From: an uncultured Alphaproteobacteria bacterium
GTDB taxonomy: Bacteria > Pseudomonadota > Alphaproteobacteria > Micavibrionales > Micavibrionaceae
Assembly: GCA_946480475.1 (NCBI GenBank)
Contig: CAMLJM010000008.1
Span: 18,696-82,695, forward strand
DNA length: 64,000 nucleotides
Reading direction: 5' to 3'
In this document: positions 21,697 through 29,610 of the stretch, piece after piece
Numbering within the stretch: position 1 is the stretch's first letter
Layout of the letters: each line of letters starts with the position of its first letter
Position numbers and translations under genes: made by a program
The notes under the pieces: model-generated
Told to the model about the DNA's origin: nothing
The model's database searches: none
What the model saw: the letters and a program-made list of their open reading frames with translations, nothing else

Positions 21697-22674
21697 TTAA
21701 TTACCAAGGCCCAATTTGATGGTTTCTTTGATAATCCGGTCGCGGATGGGATCTTTCTCCATCAGTAATTCGTGGTGTCCCTCAGGAAAGTCCAAATGTA
21801 TGGCGTTCCGCATGCGGGAAATCACCTGCATGGTTCTCTGCGGGTCAACATGCAGTTTCATGTCGCTGGTGCAGACGGCTATAGGGTGCTCTATGCCTTC
21901 TATGTAGCCAGGGTTCCTGATGAGTGTCATAGCCCGTGACATTTCCTGAATCCAGCCCATCGTACAACTGGCAGTACGCAATTCGGGCTTATGAACTTGC
22001 CAGAAATCATGAATAAGTGAACGTTGTGGGTCGGTGGAGAATTCTTCGACTTTATGCAGGCTGCGCGGATCATATCGCGCCACCCAGTCGCTCAGGCCTC
22101 CGGGCACCGTCATGCGGCGGACCGACCGGGGCATGGGTAGAAACGCAAGTAAACCTTCACGATGACGAGCTGCAGGCTCCAAAAAGCCCAATAAAGGGTC
22201 GCTTAGGACAGCGGCTTTAAAAAGTCTTTGTGTCTTTGGCTTAAGACTATCAGCATGCAAAACGGGCAATGTCAGCAGACCCCCTGTCGAATGCCCCAGC
22301 AATACAATCGGTTTCCCGTCTTTTGGGATTTTTGTCATCGCGTACTGGATAATGTCGTCAACATCATCGCGATAATCATCACAATGAATCTTATAGGGGT
22401 GCTCCGTATTGCGGCCTGAAAGGCCTTGGCCCTGGCGGTCAAAAATATGAAAGCCCCAGGAATGCCTGTTAAAGTCACGTGCCAGTTCAATATATTTCTG
22501 CTTATATTCGCCCAGACCTTCTGCTACGAGAACATGACCTTCAATCTGGTTTTCAGGCAGGGCTTGCGCGCAAGAGATTTGGCGACCGCGACGATTTGTC
22601 ATCCAGTCCGATTGCCAGTTGTCGGGGTATTTAAAGCGCCCCTCAAGTTCATCCCATGATTTCAGATATGTCAT
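21697..22674 (-). CDS. Alpha/beta hydrolase, lysophospholipase type (copy 2)
   Basis: 325 residues, middle member of the tandem. It shares the layout of its neighbours: YPDNWQSDWMTNRRGRQISC, VLVAEGLGEYKQKYIELARD, HIFDRQGQGLSGR, elbow VLLGHSTGGLLTLPVL (G-H-S-T-G) and terminal PEGHHELLMEKDPIRD. The similarity of order and motifs with the flanking copies points to tandem duplication followed by strong divergence. No membrane segment; probably cytoplasmic. Substrate not predictable. Confidence 0.85.
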   Translation of the reverse strand: MTYLKSWDELEGRFKYPDNWQSDWMTNRRGRQISCAQALPENQIEGHVLVAEGLGEYKQKYIELARDFNRHSWGFHIFDRQGQGLSGRNTEHPYKIHCDDYRDDVDDIIQYAMTKIPKDGKPIVLLGHSTGGLLTLPVLHADSLKPKTQRLFKAAVLSDPLLGFLEPAARHREGLLAFLPMPRSVRRMTVPGGLSDWVARYDPRSLHKVEEFSTDPQRSLIHDFWQVHKPELRTASCTMGWIQEMSRAMTLIRNPGYIEGIEHPIAVCTSDMKLHVDPQRTMQVISRMRNAIHLDFPEGHHELLMEKDPIRDRIIKETIKLGLGN

Positions 22675-22731
22675 TTTTATACCCTGTTCCCGCCAAGAAT
22701 ATTTAATTATGGCAAAAGATGCAAGACGGTA

Positions 22732-23787
22732 TTATGGGGTTGAAAAAGCTGTAGGTTTTTGCAGCTTTTCACTTGGGAAAGGCGATTCCCGCCCGAGCGG
22801 CGCCACTCTGTCCAAAAAGGCAGATACATGTTTAAGCCACTCTTGATAACTATGCTCCCGATCATGCCATAAGCTGTGCACGGCAAACGGCAGTTTAACC
22901 AGTTTGGCATAGGGCATGATACGGGCGACGCGGGCGTGGGCATCGGTCGCTACCAAATCTTCAAGGGGACCTGCGCTACCAATAAGCAGGGGTGTGCGAA
23001 TGTTACGCAGGAAGGAAGTCTTTAGTGCCGGTGTAATCGTTTTGAAGGCGGCATTTACCCAGCCAAAACTGGGAAGGTCATGATACCGTTCTGGATGCTG
23101 GCGCTTGATCTGGCCTTTTACCTCATCCCGGTAATTGATTTCGCCCAGAGAAATGCATGCCAGACTTTCACTCGTGCGTTGTAAACGATCAATTAGCCGG
23201 GTATATCCCGTAACCGGTGTTGCTGTATTTTTAAAACCCAGCATACATGCGGCCTGAAAGAGGGCACGGATAACTGGTCTGCATATAGAGGGCATGCCCA
23301 GCCTGTATATATCAAACATAGGCGAACTCATAATGGCAGCGCTGAAAATATCGGGATGACGTTGCATATATATCAAACCGCTATGACCGCTGAGGGAATG
23401 CGCACTCATGATCAGGGGTTTGTTGGGAACACGCCTGACAACGTTATGTACGAACAGGTCAAGATCATGAACCGCAGCAAATGTGTCTTTGGGGCTGGGG
23501 TTATGATTAGGGTCTTTTCCTTCAGACAATCCATGTCCGCAAAGATCGTAAGCCCAGACATCAAAGCCTGATTGCTGATACCAGCGCATCGCTTCATTAT
23601 AAAGATCGATACTCTCGCCATGGCCATGACGATGAATGATTGTACCACGTGGTGAATCAGTGAGTGCCGGAGCATAGCCATACCGGATCTTATGACCTTG
23701 CGCATTGATAAAGAACTTATTGCCGCTCCAGCCTTCTGGCATGGTAGAGGCTTCGCGGAAATGCGCGCGCAGTTTACTCTCATCCAT
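22732..23787 (-). CDS. Alpha/beta hydrolase with atypical nucleophile elbow (copy 3)
   Basis: 351 residues, first gene of the tandem. N-terminal MPEGWSGNKFFINAQGHKIR and IIHRHGHGESIDLYNEAMRW (with a canonical HGHGE oxyanion strand), then WAYDLCGHGLSEG. The elbow reads IMSAHSLSGHSGLIYMQ: Ala and Ser replace both glycines of GxSxG (A-H-S-L-S-G), which is tolerated in some hydrolases but may alter activity. The acid and histidine regions (IGSAGPLEDLVATD, FAVHSLWHD) are present. The promoter should lie in the 198-base divergent gap to its right. Confidence 0.82.
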   Translation of the reverse strand: MDESKLRAHFREASTMPEGWSGNKFFINAQGHKIRYGYAPALTDSPRGTIIHRHGHGESIDLYNEAMRWYQQSGFDVWAYDLCGHGLSEGKDPNHNPSPKDTFAAVHDLDLFVHNVVRRVPNKPLIMSAHSLSGHSGLIYMQRHPDIFSAAIMSSPMFDIYRLGMPSICRPVIRALFQAACMLGFKNTATPVTGYTRLIDRLQRTSESLACISLGEINYRDEVKGQIKRQHPERYHDLPSFGWVNAAFKTITPALKTSFLRNIRTPLLIGSAGPLEDLVATDAHARVARIMPYAKLVKLPFAVHSLWHDREHSYQEWLKHVSAFLDRVAPLGRESPFPSEKLQKPTAFSTP

Positions 23788-23920
23788 ATTAAAAGCAGTC
23801 CCTGTTACTCTTGCTTAAGGCTCTGATTTTGGCCTTATTTTAGGTAAGCATAGCATGGGTAAAAACAGAGGGAAAACCACTAGTAGTGCGCTGCACATGA
23901 AAAATCGGGAATAATAATAG

Positions 23921-23950
23921 TTGACCTCTTAAGGGGTGTGTTGTTTGTTA
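23921..23950 (+). promoter_or_regulatory. Candidate promoter upstream of the 273-residue gene
   Basis: TTGACC (23921-23926) followed after 18 bases by TTGTTA (23945-23950), in the divergent gap 23788-23985. The -10 is a weak match, so this is only a candidate. Confidence 0.3.
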
Positions 23951-23985
23951 TGGGTAACAATAAATAATCAAACAGGGTCATACAT

Positions 23986-24807
23986 ATGAAAAAATCCCAT
24001 AAAATAGCGATAAGCTTGGCTATCCCTTTTGCACTCGTTGCGGGCATCACTTTTGACTACCAATATGATAAAAGCCGGAAAGAAACGGCGCAGAAAACAT
24101 CCCGAGCTTCATCGGATAAGCTGAAGCAGGAATATGATCAGAAGATGCTTCCAGCATTAGTAGACCTGGCAATGAGCCGCTGCGGGGAAGGGCCCGAGTT
24201 AGGGCGCTTGCATGGCACACTGGCAGCCAGATTTATTTTCGACAGTAATGCCAACGATAAAGCACGTCTATTTCTAAAATCTAAGAACGCCGATCCTTAT
24301 CATTATGGCACTCACGAGATGCCTGGTGGCGATGGTTACATGAGCGCTGATGCGGCGATTAAATTTGCAAAATATCTCCTTGATAATAATATCGCTGTCA
24401 CAGCAGAGCCGGATGTTTCAAAAGGTCAGCATCAGGCAGAGTACGTTAATAATGGAACAGGTGGCGGTCACCTGAAGTTTTTCTATCATCCTGCACCATC
24501 TGATATTGATGGTAAAGATAAGCCATGGATACCTGAACAGGATAAACAGATACCGGCTGATGGCATTTATGTGCCCATGTCAGCGGCGCTCGGCAGCTTC
24601 TTACATGATTTGATGAATGGTAAGTATGGTGACGTTGCGCTGTACCAGGTGCGTAAGAGCGATAGGTCATCCAGTAGTTCCGGTAATAACTGGGAGATTG
24701 CGAAATTCGCACCGAACCGGGATGTAGAAATTATCCCACACCTGAAAGATGCACAAAAGCCGCAGGTTGTTATGCCTGCGGCCTCTGTCCCAAAACTTGT
24801 AAATTAG
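23986..24807 (+). CDS. Signal-anchored protein of unknown function, 273 residues
   Basis: A short basic start and one hydrophobic segment (about 6-24, IAISLAIPFALVAGITFDY) form a signal anchor or uncleaved signal peptide. A Lys/Glu-rich helical stretch follows, then a Gly/His/Asp-rich body with YHYGTHEMPGGDGYMSAD and NNGTGGGHLKFFYHPAP. A Ser run (SSSSS) lies near residue 226. One internal Cys is visible (about residue 66). No family recognised. The stop overlaps the pntB stop region by four bases on the other strand, so the two genes converge without a terminator between them. Confidence 0.65.
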   Translation: MKKSHKIAISLAIPFALVAGITFDYQYDKSRKETAQKTSRASSDKLKQEYDQKMLPALVDLAMSRCGEGPELGRLHGTLAARFIFDSNANDKARLFLKSKNADPYHYGTHEMPGGDGYMSADAAIKFAKYLLDNNIAVTAEPDVSKGQHQAEYVNNGTGGGHLKFFYHPAPSDIDGKDKPWIPEQDKQIPADGIYVPMSAALGSFLHDLMNGKYGDVALYQVRKSDRSSSSSGNNWEIAKFAPNRDVEIIPHLKDAQKPQVVMPAASVPKLVN

Positions 24808-26198
24808 TGTTCCAGCGACTTGACGATATCCTCCGTCATCTTCTTGGCATCGCCTAGAAGCATCATGGTGTTGTCACCAAAGAAGAGCGGATTGTCGATA
24901 CCGGCATAACCTGAACCCATTGAGCGTTTTACGAATAACACGGTCTTTGCCTTCTCAACATCAAGAACCGGCATACCATAGATCGGTGATGACGGATCGT
25001 TCTTTGCTGACGGGTTAGTAATATCATTTGCACCGATCACATACACAACATCTGTCATGGCGAAGTCACGGTTAATGTCTTCCAGTTCCAGCACTTCGTC
25101 ATACGGCACATTGGCTTCAGCCAGCAGAACGTTCATATGGCCCGGCATACGGCCTGCCACAGGGTGAATGGCATAACGCACTTTCACGCCCTCTTTCTTC
25201 AGAACATCAGCGGCCTCGCGCAGGGCATGCTGTGCTTGTGCTACGGCCATACCATAACCCGGTACAATAATCACGCTCGATGCATTCTTAAGGATATAAG
25301 CGGCATCTTCTGCGGAACCGATCTTGGCTGTACGGTCGCCCATGCTTGTCGCAGCAGCACCAGCAGCTTGTTCACCACCGAAACCGCCGAGAATAACATT
25401 CATGAAGGAACGGTTCATGCCTTTACACATGATGTACGACAGAATTGCGCCAGACGCACCTACCAGAGCACCTGTCACAATCAAAAGGTTATTGTGCAGG
25501 GTAAAGCCGATACCTGCGGCCGCCCATCCCGAGTATGAGTTCAGCATCGAAACGATTACAGGCATATCCGCACCACCGATCGGCAGGATAAGTAATACCC
25601 CCAATGCCAAGGCTAGCAGGATTACGAACAGGAATAATATCGGTTGTTGTGTCGTGCACAGCATAAAGATCAGGAACGCCAGCAGGCCGCCCAGTGCTGC
25701 ATTCAGCATATGCTGGCCTTTAAAAGTCAGAGGCTTGCCGGTAATGACGCCTTGCAATTTACCCCATGCAATGACGGAACCCGTAAAAGTAATAGCGCCG
25801 ATGGCTACACCCAGAGACATTTCGATCAGGCTGGCAATCTTGATATTGCCGGGAATGCCGATGTGGTAAGCCTCAGGGTTTGTGAAAGCCGCCGCCGCCA
25901 CGAACACAGCCGCGAGACCCACAAGCGAGTGGAAGGCCGCAACCAGTTGCGGCAAAGCTGTCATCTGAATTTTCATCGCGATGATGGTGCCGATAGTGCC
26001 ACCGATAATAACACCTGCGATGATCCAGCCGTATGATACGACATGGGGTAGCAATACGGTCGTCAGCACGGCGAGGCCCATGCCGAATATACCAAACATC
26101 AGGCCCTGTTGTGACGATTGCGGGTGTGAAAGCCCGCGTAGTGCCATAATGAAACAAACGGAAGCGACGAGATAGGCAAGGGGAGCGAGGGTTTCCAT
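24804..26198 (-). CDS. pntB: NAD(P) transhydrogenase subunit beta
   Basis: 464 residues: an N-terminal membrane half with about nine hydrophobic segments (residues 1-265) and a C-terminal NADP(H)-binding dIII domain. The dIII signatures are VIIVPGYGMAVAQAQHAL, HPVAGRMPGHMNVLLAEA, VYVIGANDITNPSA and VKRSMGSGYAGIDNPLF. With PntAA and PntAB it couples hydride transfer from NADH to NADP+ to proton entry across the inner membrane. It is the last gene of the pnt operon, separated from pntAB by a small extra gene. Confidence 0.96.
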   Translation of the reverse strand: METLAPLAYLVASVCFIMALRGLSHPQSSQQGLMFGIFGMGLAVLTTVLLPHVVSYGWIIAGVIIGGTIGTIIAMKIQMTALPQLVAAFHSLVGLAAVFVAAAAFTNPEAYHIGIPGNIKIASLIEMSLGVAIGAITFTGSVIAWGKLQGVITGKPLTFKGQHMLNAALGGLLAFLIFMLCTTQQPILFLFVILLALALGVLLILPIGGADMPVIVSMLNSYSGWAAAGIGFTLHNNLLIVTGALVGASGAILSYIMCKGMNRSFMNVILGGFGGEQAAGAAATSMGDRTAKIGSAEDAAYILKNASSVIIVPGYGMAVAQAQHALREAADVLKKEGVKVRYAIHPVAGRMPGHMNVLLAEANVPYDEVLELEDINRDFAMTDVVYVIGANDITNPSAKNDPSSPIYGMPVLDVEKAKTVLFVKRSMGSGYAGIDNPLFFGDNTMMLLGDAKKMTEDIVKSLEH

Positions 26199-26218
26199 GG
26201 TTTTTCGTTCCTTAAATT

Positions 26219-26473
26219 TTAAAAGGCGAGTCTACGCACGATGGGTTGACTACAGAATTTTTCGAAGTCATCCGTGGATCTAGCGTTGATCGAGTAAATA
26301 TGATTCCCATTTTCCTGCGGAAAATGCGTGCTGAACGTGACATTCTCAGGCCACTGCTGAATAGATTCGGTGGTTTCTACCAACGCATTGATTTCTGTTT
26401 GCGGTGTCTGTCTACGGATTTCCTCGTAATGACGCCAATCTGCGTGGAGGCTAAATTTATCTTTCAGGTACAT
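26219..26473 (-). CDS. Unknown 84-residue protein inside the pnt operon
   Basis: The reading frame is open further upstream, but that part is antiparallel to no gene and simply overlaps pntAB in another frame; the sensible start is ATG 26473, two bases after the pntAB stop. The protein (MYLKDKFSLHADW onward) is hydrophilic, contains several aromatic residues and one Cys, and has no membrane segment. Tight spacing on both sides (2 bases before, 20 after) indicates co-transcription and probably co-translation with the transhydrogenase. I recognise no family; usual pnt operons have nothing here. Confidence 0.6.
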   Translation of the reverse strand: MYLKDKFSLHADWRHYEEIRRQTPQTEINALVETTESIQQWPENVTFSTHFPQENGNHIYSINARSTDDFEKFCSQPIVRRLAF

Positions 26474-26475
26474 GA

Positions 26476-26883
26476 TTATGCACCCTTCTTCTTGAACATA
26501 GACAACATGCGACGTGTGACAATAAAGCCGCCAAAAATATTGACGCTGGCCAGAATGACGGCCAGAAAACCGAGGAACTTGGAGAATGTCAGCCCAGCGG
26601 GGCCAACCGCGATCAAAGCACCCACGATAATCACGGATGAAATGGCGTTGGTGATCGCCATAAGAGGAGAGTGAAGAGCAGGTGTCACACGCCAGACAAC
26701 ATAATAACCGACGAAGCATGCCAGCACGAACACGGTCAAGCCCGTGACGAGGAAATCATCACCACCGACATGGGCAACGGATTGTGAAGCCTGCATGGCA
26801 ATTTCTGCAGCACGGTCAGAAAGCAGGCGCGCCTGCGTCGCTAGGTCAGCGGCATTTTCTGTCAGGTTTGTATCGTTCGACAT
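26476..26883 (-). CDS. pntAB: NAD(P) transhydrogenase subunit alpha part 2 (membrane part)
   Basis: 135 residues. After an N-terminal extension of about 40 polar, Ala-rich residues there are three to four membrane segments, with [26 protein letters not shown] being the conserved loop of the PNTB-4TM domain (broken here across residues about 58-83). This is the membrane half of the split alpha subunit found in alphaproteobacteria. It lies 24 bases after pntAA and 2 bases before the small extra gene. Confidence 0.94.
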   Translation of the reverse strand: MSNDTNLTENAADLATQARLLSDRAAEIAMQASQSVAHVGGDDFLVTGLTVFVLACFVGYYVVWRVTPALHSPLMAITNAISSVIIVGALIAVGPAGLTFSKFLGFLAVILASVNIFGGFIVTRRMLSMFKKKGA

Positions 26884-26907
26884 TATATATGTCCTTTTCT
26901 AAAAAAG

Positions 26908-28059
26908 TTATGCAGCCGCTTTCGCGCCGCCGAATTGTGGGTGTACCAGTGCGCCATCACGTGTCAGTGCAATGCCCTTAATAATGTCATCATCCCAATT
27001 GACATTCAGCGCCTTGGTTTCTTTATCCACGATCAGATTGACCAGGTTCAAAAGGTTGCGGGCATATAGGGCTGAAGCATCGGTGGCAATACGGCTCGGG
27101 ACGTTGAGGTGACCAACAATGCTGACGCCATTCTTCTTCACGACTTTGCCAGCTTCCGCCAGTTCGCAGTTACCCCCTTGTTCAACAGCCAGATCAACGA
27201 TCACAGAGCCTGGTTTCATCGACTCAACCATTTTAGCGGTGACTAGGCGTGGCGCCGGACGACCCGGGATCAACGCTGTAGTAATCACAATATCCTGCTT
27301 GGCGATGGTTTCTTCGATGAGCGCCGCTTGTTTGGCTTTATAAGCATCGGACATTTCTTTCGCGTAACCGCCGGATGTTTCAGCAGCTTTGGTTTCATCA
27401 TCTTCTACCATGACAAAATTTGCGCCCAGTGACTGCACCTGTTCTTTAGCGGCCATGCGCACGTCTGTTGCGGAAACAATCGCGCCCAGACGGCGTGCTG
27501 TTGCAATCGCCTGCAATCCGGCAACGCCTGCACCCATGATAAAAATTTTAGCGGGAGGCACTGTACCGGCAGCGGTCATCATCATGGGGAAACCGCGTGT
27601 AAAGTGTTCGGCGGCATCCAGCACGGCTTTGTAACCGGCCAGGTTGGATTGGGATGAAAGGACGTCCATAGCCTGCGCGCGGGTAATACGCGGTACTAGT
27701 TCCATGGCAAAAGCATTAATGCCCTTGGATGCCAGATCCTTGATCAGAGCTTCATTTTTATAAGGGGAAAGGATTCCGGCAAGGATGGAGCCTTTTTTCA
27801 TATTAGAAAGCGTGCCGTTATCGGGGGCCTGAACCGACAAAACGATATCGGCGTCTTTAACAGTCTCACTACTGCCGTTAACTAATGTGGCTCCAGCATC
27901 TTTATACATATTATCAGTATAAGATGCTTCGGTACCGGCACCTTCTTGAACTTTCACAGCACATCCGAGGGCGGTATATTTCTTCACCGTTTCTGGGATC
28001 GCAGCAACACGGCGTTCGTGAGGGGCGGTTTCTTTTATAATAGCAATCGTTAGAGTCAC
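26908..28059 (-). CDS. pntAA: NAD(P) transhydrogenase subunit alpha part 1 (NAD-binding part)
   Basis: 383 residues, soluble dI component, related to alanine dehydrogenase. N-terminal IAIIKETAPHERRVAAIPET, then the NAD-binding Rossmann motif IFIMGAGVAGLQAIATARRLGA, LIPGRPAPRLVTAKMVE and IVDLAVEQGGNCELAE. It starts with GTG at 28059 (VTLTIAIIKE). Being the first gene, its promoter should lie in the 213-base gap shared with the divergent tolC-like gene, where a palindrome and a hairpin are visible. Confidence 0.95.
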   Translation of the reverse strand: MTLTIAIIKETAPHERRVAAIPETVKKYTALGCAVKVQEGAGTEASYTDNMYKDAGATLVNGSSETVKDADIVLSVQAPDNGTLSNMKKGSILAGILSPYKNEALIKDLASKGINAFAMELVPRITRAQAMDVLSSQSNLAGYKAVLDAAEHFTRGFPMMMTAAGTVPPAKIFIMGAGVAGLQAIATARRLGAIVSATDVRMAAKEQVQSLGANFVMVEDDETKAAETSGGYAKEMSDAYKAKQAALIEETIAKQDIVITTALIPGRPAPRLVTAKMVESMKPGSVIVDLAVEQGGNCELAEAGKVVKKNGVSIVGHLNVPSRIATDASALYARNLLNLVNLIVDKETKALNVNWDDDIIKGIALTRDGALVHPQFGGAKAAA

Positions 28060-28079
28060 GGTTGATCATCCATAAATTT

Positions 28080-28098
28080 ACAGAATAATAGATTCTGT
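28080..28098. promoter_or_regulatory. Inverted repeat upstream of pntAA, possible operator
   Basis: ACAGAAT-5-ATTCTGT, perfect 7-base arms, 20 bases upstream of the pntAA GTG. It could be a repressor operator or a leader hairpin. No known site type is matched. Confidence 0.35.
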
Positions 28099-28131
28099 GG
28101 TGAGCGAATGGAAAGACGATGCCTTAACTGG

Positions 28132-28149
28132 GGGGCTTTGTGAAGCCCC
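28132..28149. promoter_or_regulatory. GC-rich hairpin in the pntAA/tolC divergent region
   Basis: GGGGCTT-TGTG-AAGCCCC, perfect 7-base stem. No T-run follows on either strand, so it is not a standard terminator. It would lie in the leader of the pnt transcript or between the two divergent promoters. Confidence 0.35.
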
Positions 28150-28272
28150 GATCGGCAACAGTACACGTTGTGTGTAAGGACGCTTGCGTAAATCCTTGTT
28201 CTTGTTTAGATTCAACATATTAGATTTTTTTCTTTAGGTATCTCCTTACTCATTCCCGCCGCTGATTTCATT

Positions 28273-29610
28273 ATGATGAAAAGCCATATGTCCCTCATGT
28301 TTCGTACCAGCACTTTTGTTCTGGCGCTTTGCCTTGCGCCTGTTCCGGGACAGGCAGAACCGCTATCTGATGCTGTACTTCAGGCGCTTAACCATCATCC
28401 ATCCGTGGAAGCCGCTATCGCGAACCGCGATGCGTTAACACAAGAACGCCGTGAATATGTGTCGGATTATTTTCCGCAGATTGATGTAAGCGCTGGAACA
28501 GGCCGCATGTATGGCGACAATAGCACCAGTCGTGGTTTGAATGTGACACGGGGCGCAGGATACTCCTGGATCCACGAAGCATCAGTATCCATGAACCAGA
28601 TGATTTTTGATGGTTTTGAAACCATGAACCGTGTGGATGCGGCGACAGCGCGTAAAGAGTCTGCAAACTTCCAGATCATGGATACGCGTGAGTCTTTGGC
28701 TTTACGTACGGTGGCTATATACCTCGATGTGATGCGTAACCAAGATATTTTGACCCGTATCCGCGCACAGGAAGCCAAACTCGACGATTATATTAAACGC
28801 ATTGAAACGCTGGTGGCTGAAGGCGTTGTTGATGAAGCCATGGCAGCGCAGGCACGGGATGTGAATGCCCAATTGGCAAGTACGGCTGTCACAATTGAAG
28901 GTGCATTGGCAACATCACTGGCGGATTATCGTGAACTTGTCGGTCATGCACCCGAAGGCGCACTGGCCAAACCAGACGATAGAACAGCTCTGATTGAGCC
29001 GGATGTGGAAAAGGCCGTTCAGACAGCACTGGAAACGCATCCTGCCTTGCGGGCAGCAAGCCTTTCAGCGGATGCCTATGAACAAGATGCTGATGCAGAA
29101 AGTGCCACGCTTTATCCTGATCTCAGGGGAGAGGTATCCTATACCAAACGCGATCAGCGCGATGTGCTGGGGGGCGAATTACTGGATACCCGCGCGATGC
29201 TGCGTATGAACTGGGCTTTGCAAACAGGTGGTGAACAATTCGCGCGCATGAAAAAGGCCAAATATCGCCAAAGCGAAGCAACGGCACAGCGCCAGGGGCA
29301 GGAACGACAGATTGAGCGCGCCGTGCGGGCGGCTTATGCTGACATGAAAACCAGCAAGCATCAGGTGGATGTGCTGAATGACCGTGTGCGTTTAAGCAAG
29401 GATCTGTTACGCACGCAAAATACACAATTCGAAGGCGCGCGGATTACGCTGCTGCAACTCATGCAAACGGATAATGCTTTATTTAATAGTGAAATGTCAT
29501 TGCTGAACGGGGAATACCGCTATCTGGCATCACAATATGCGGCACTTGCCGGTATGGGACGGTTGCAGGAAGCTCTCAGCATTACGCCTGTGGCAGCGTC
29601 TGACAAATGA
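28273..29610 (+). CDS. TolC-family outer membrane channel of a type I secretion system
   Basis: 445 residues with a signal peptide (cleavage likely after VPGQA, about residue 26 to 30). The mature protein has the two-repeat structure of OEP/TolC proteins: SDAVLQALNHHPSVEAAIANRD at the start, long helices with periodic heptads, and TLLQLMQTDNALFNSEMSLLN near the end. The stop overlaps the start of the ABC transporter (ATGA), then HlyD follows, so this forms the outer membrane exit of that machine. The ribosome site is weak; ATG 28288 or 28300 are alternative starts. Confidence 0.9.
   Translation: MMKSHMSLMFRTSTFVLALCLAPVPGQAEPLSDAVLQALNHHPSVEAAIANRDALTQERREYVSDYFPQIDVSAGTGRMYGDNSTSRGLNVTRGAGYSWIHEASVSMNQMIFDGFETMNRVDAATARKESANFQIMDTRESLALRTVAIYLDVMRNQDILTRIRAQEAKLDDYIKRIETLVAEGVVDEAMAAQARDVNAQLASTAVTIEGALATSLADYRELVGHAPEGALAKPDDRTALIEPDVEKAVQTALETHPALRAASLSADAYEQDADAESATLYPDLRGEVSYTKRDQRDVLGGELLDTRAMLRMNWALQTGGEQFARMKKAKYRQSEATAQRQGQERQIERAVRAAYADMKTSKHQVDVLNDRVRLSKDLLRTQNTQFEGARITLLQLMQTDNALFNSEMSLLNGEYRYLASQYAALAGMGRLQEALSITPVAASDK

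Noticed and set aside
26474..26719. Upstream extension of the 84-residue pnt-operon gene
   Set aside because: The extension lies within pntAB in another frame; ATG 26473 gives operon-like spacing.
28132..28149. Hairpin as an intrinsic terminator
   Set aside because: No T-run on either strand and both flanking genes diverge from it.
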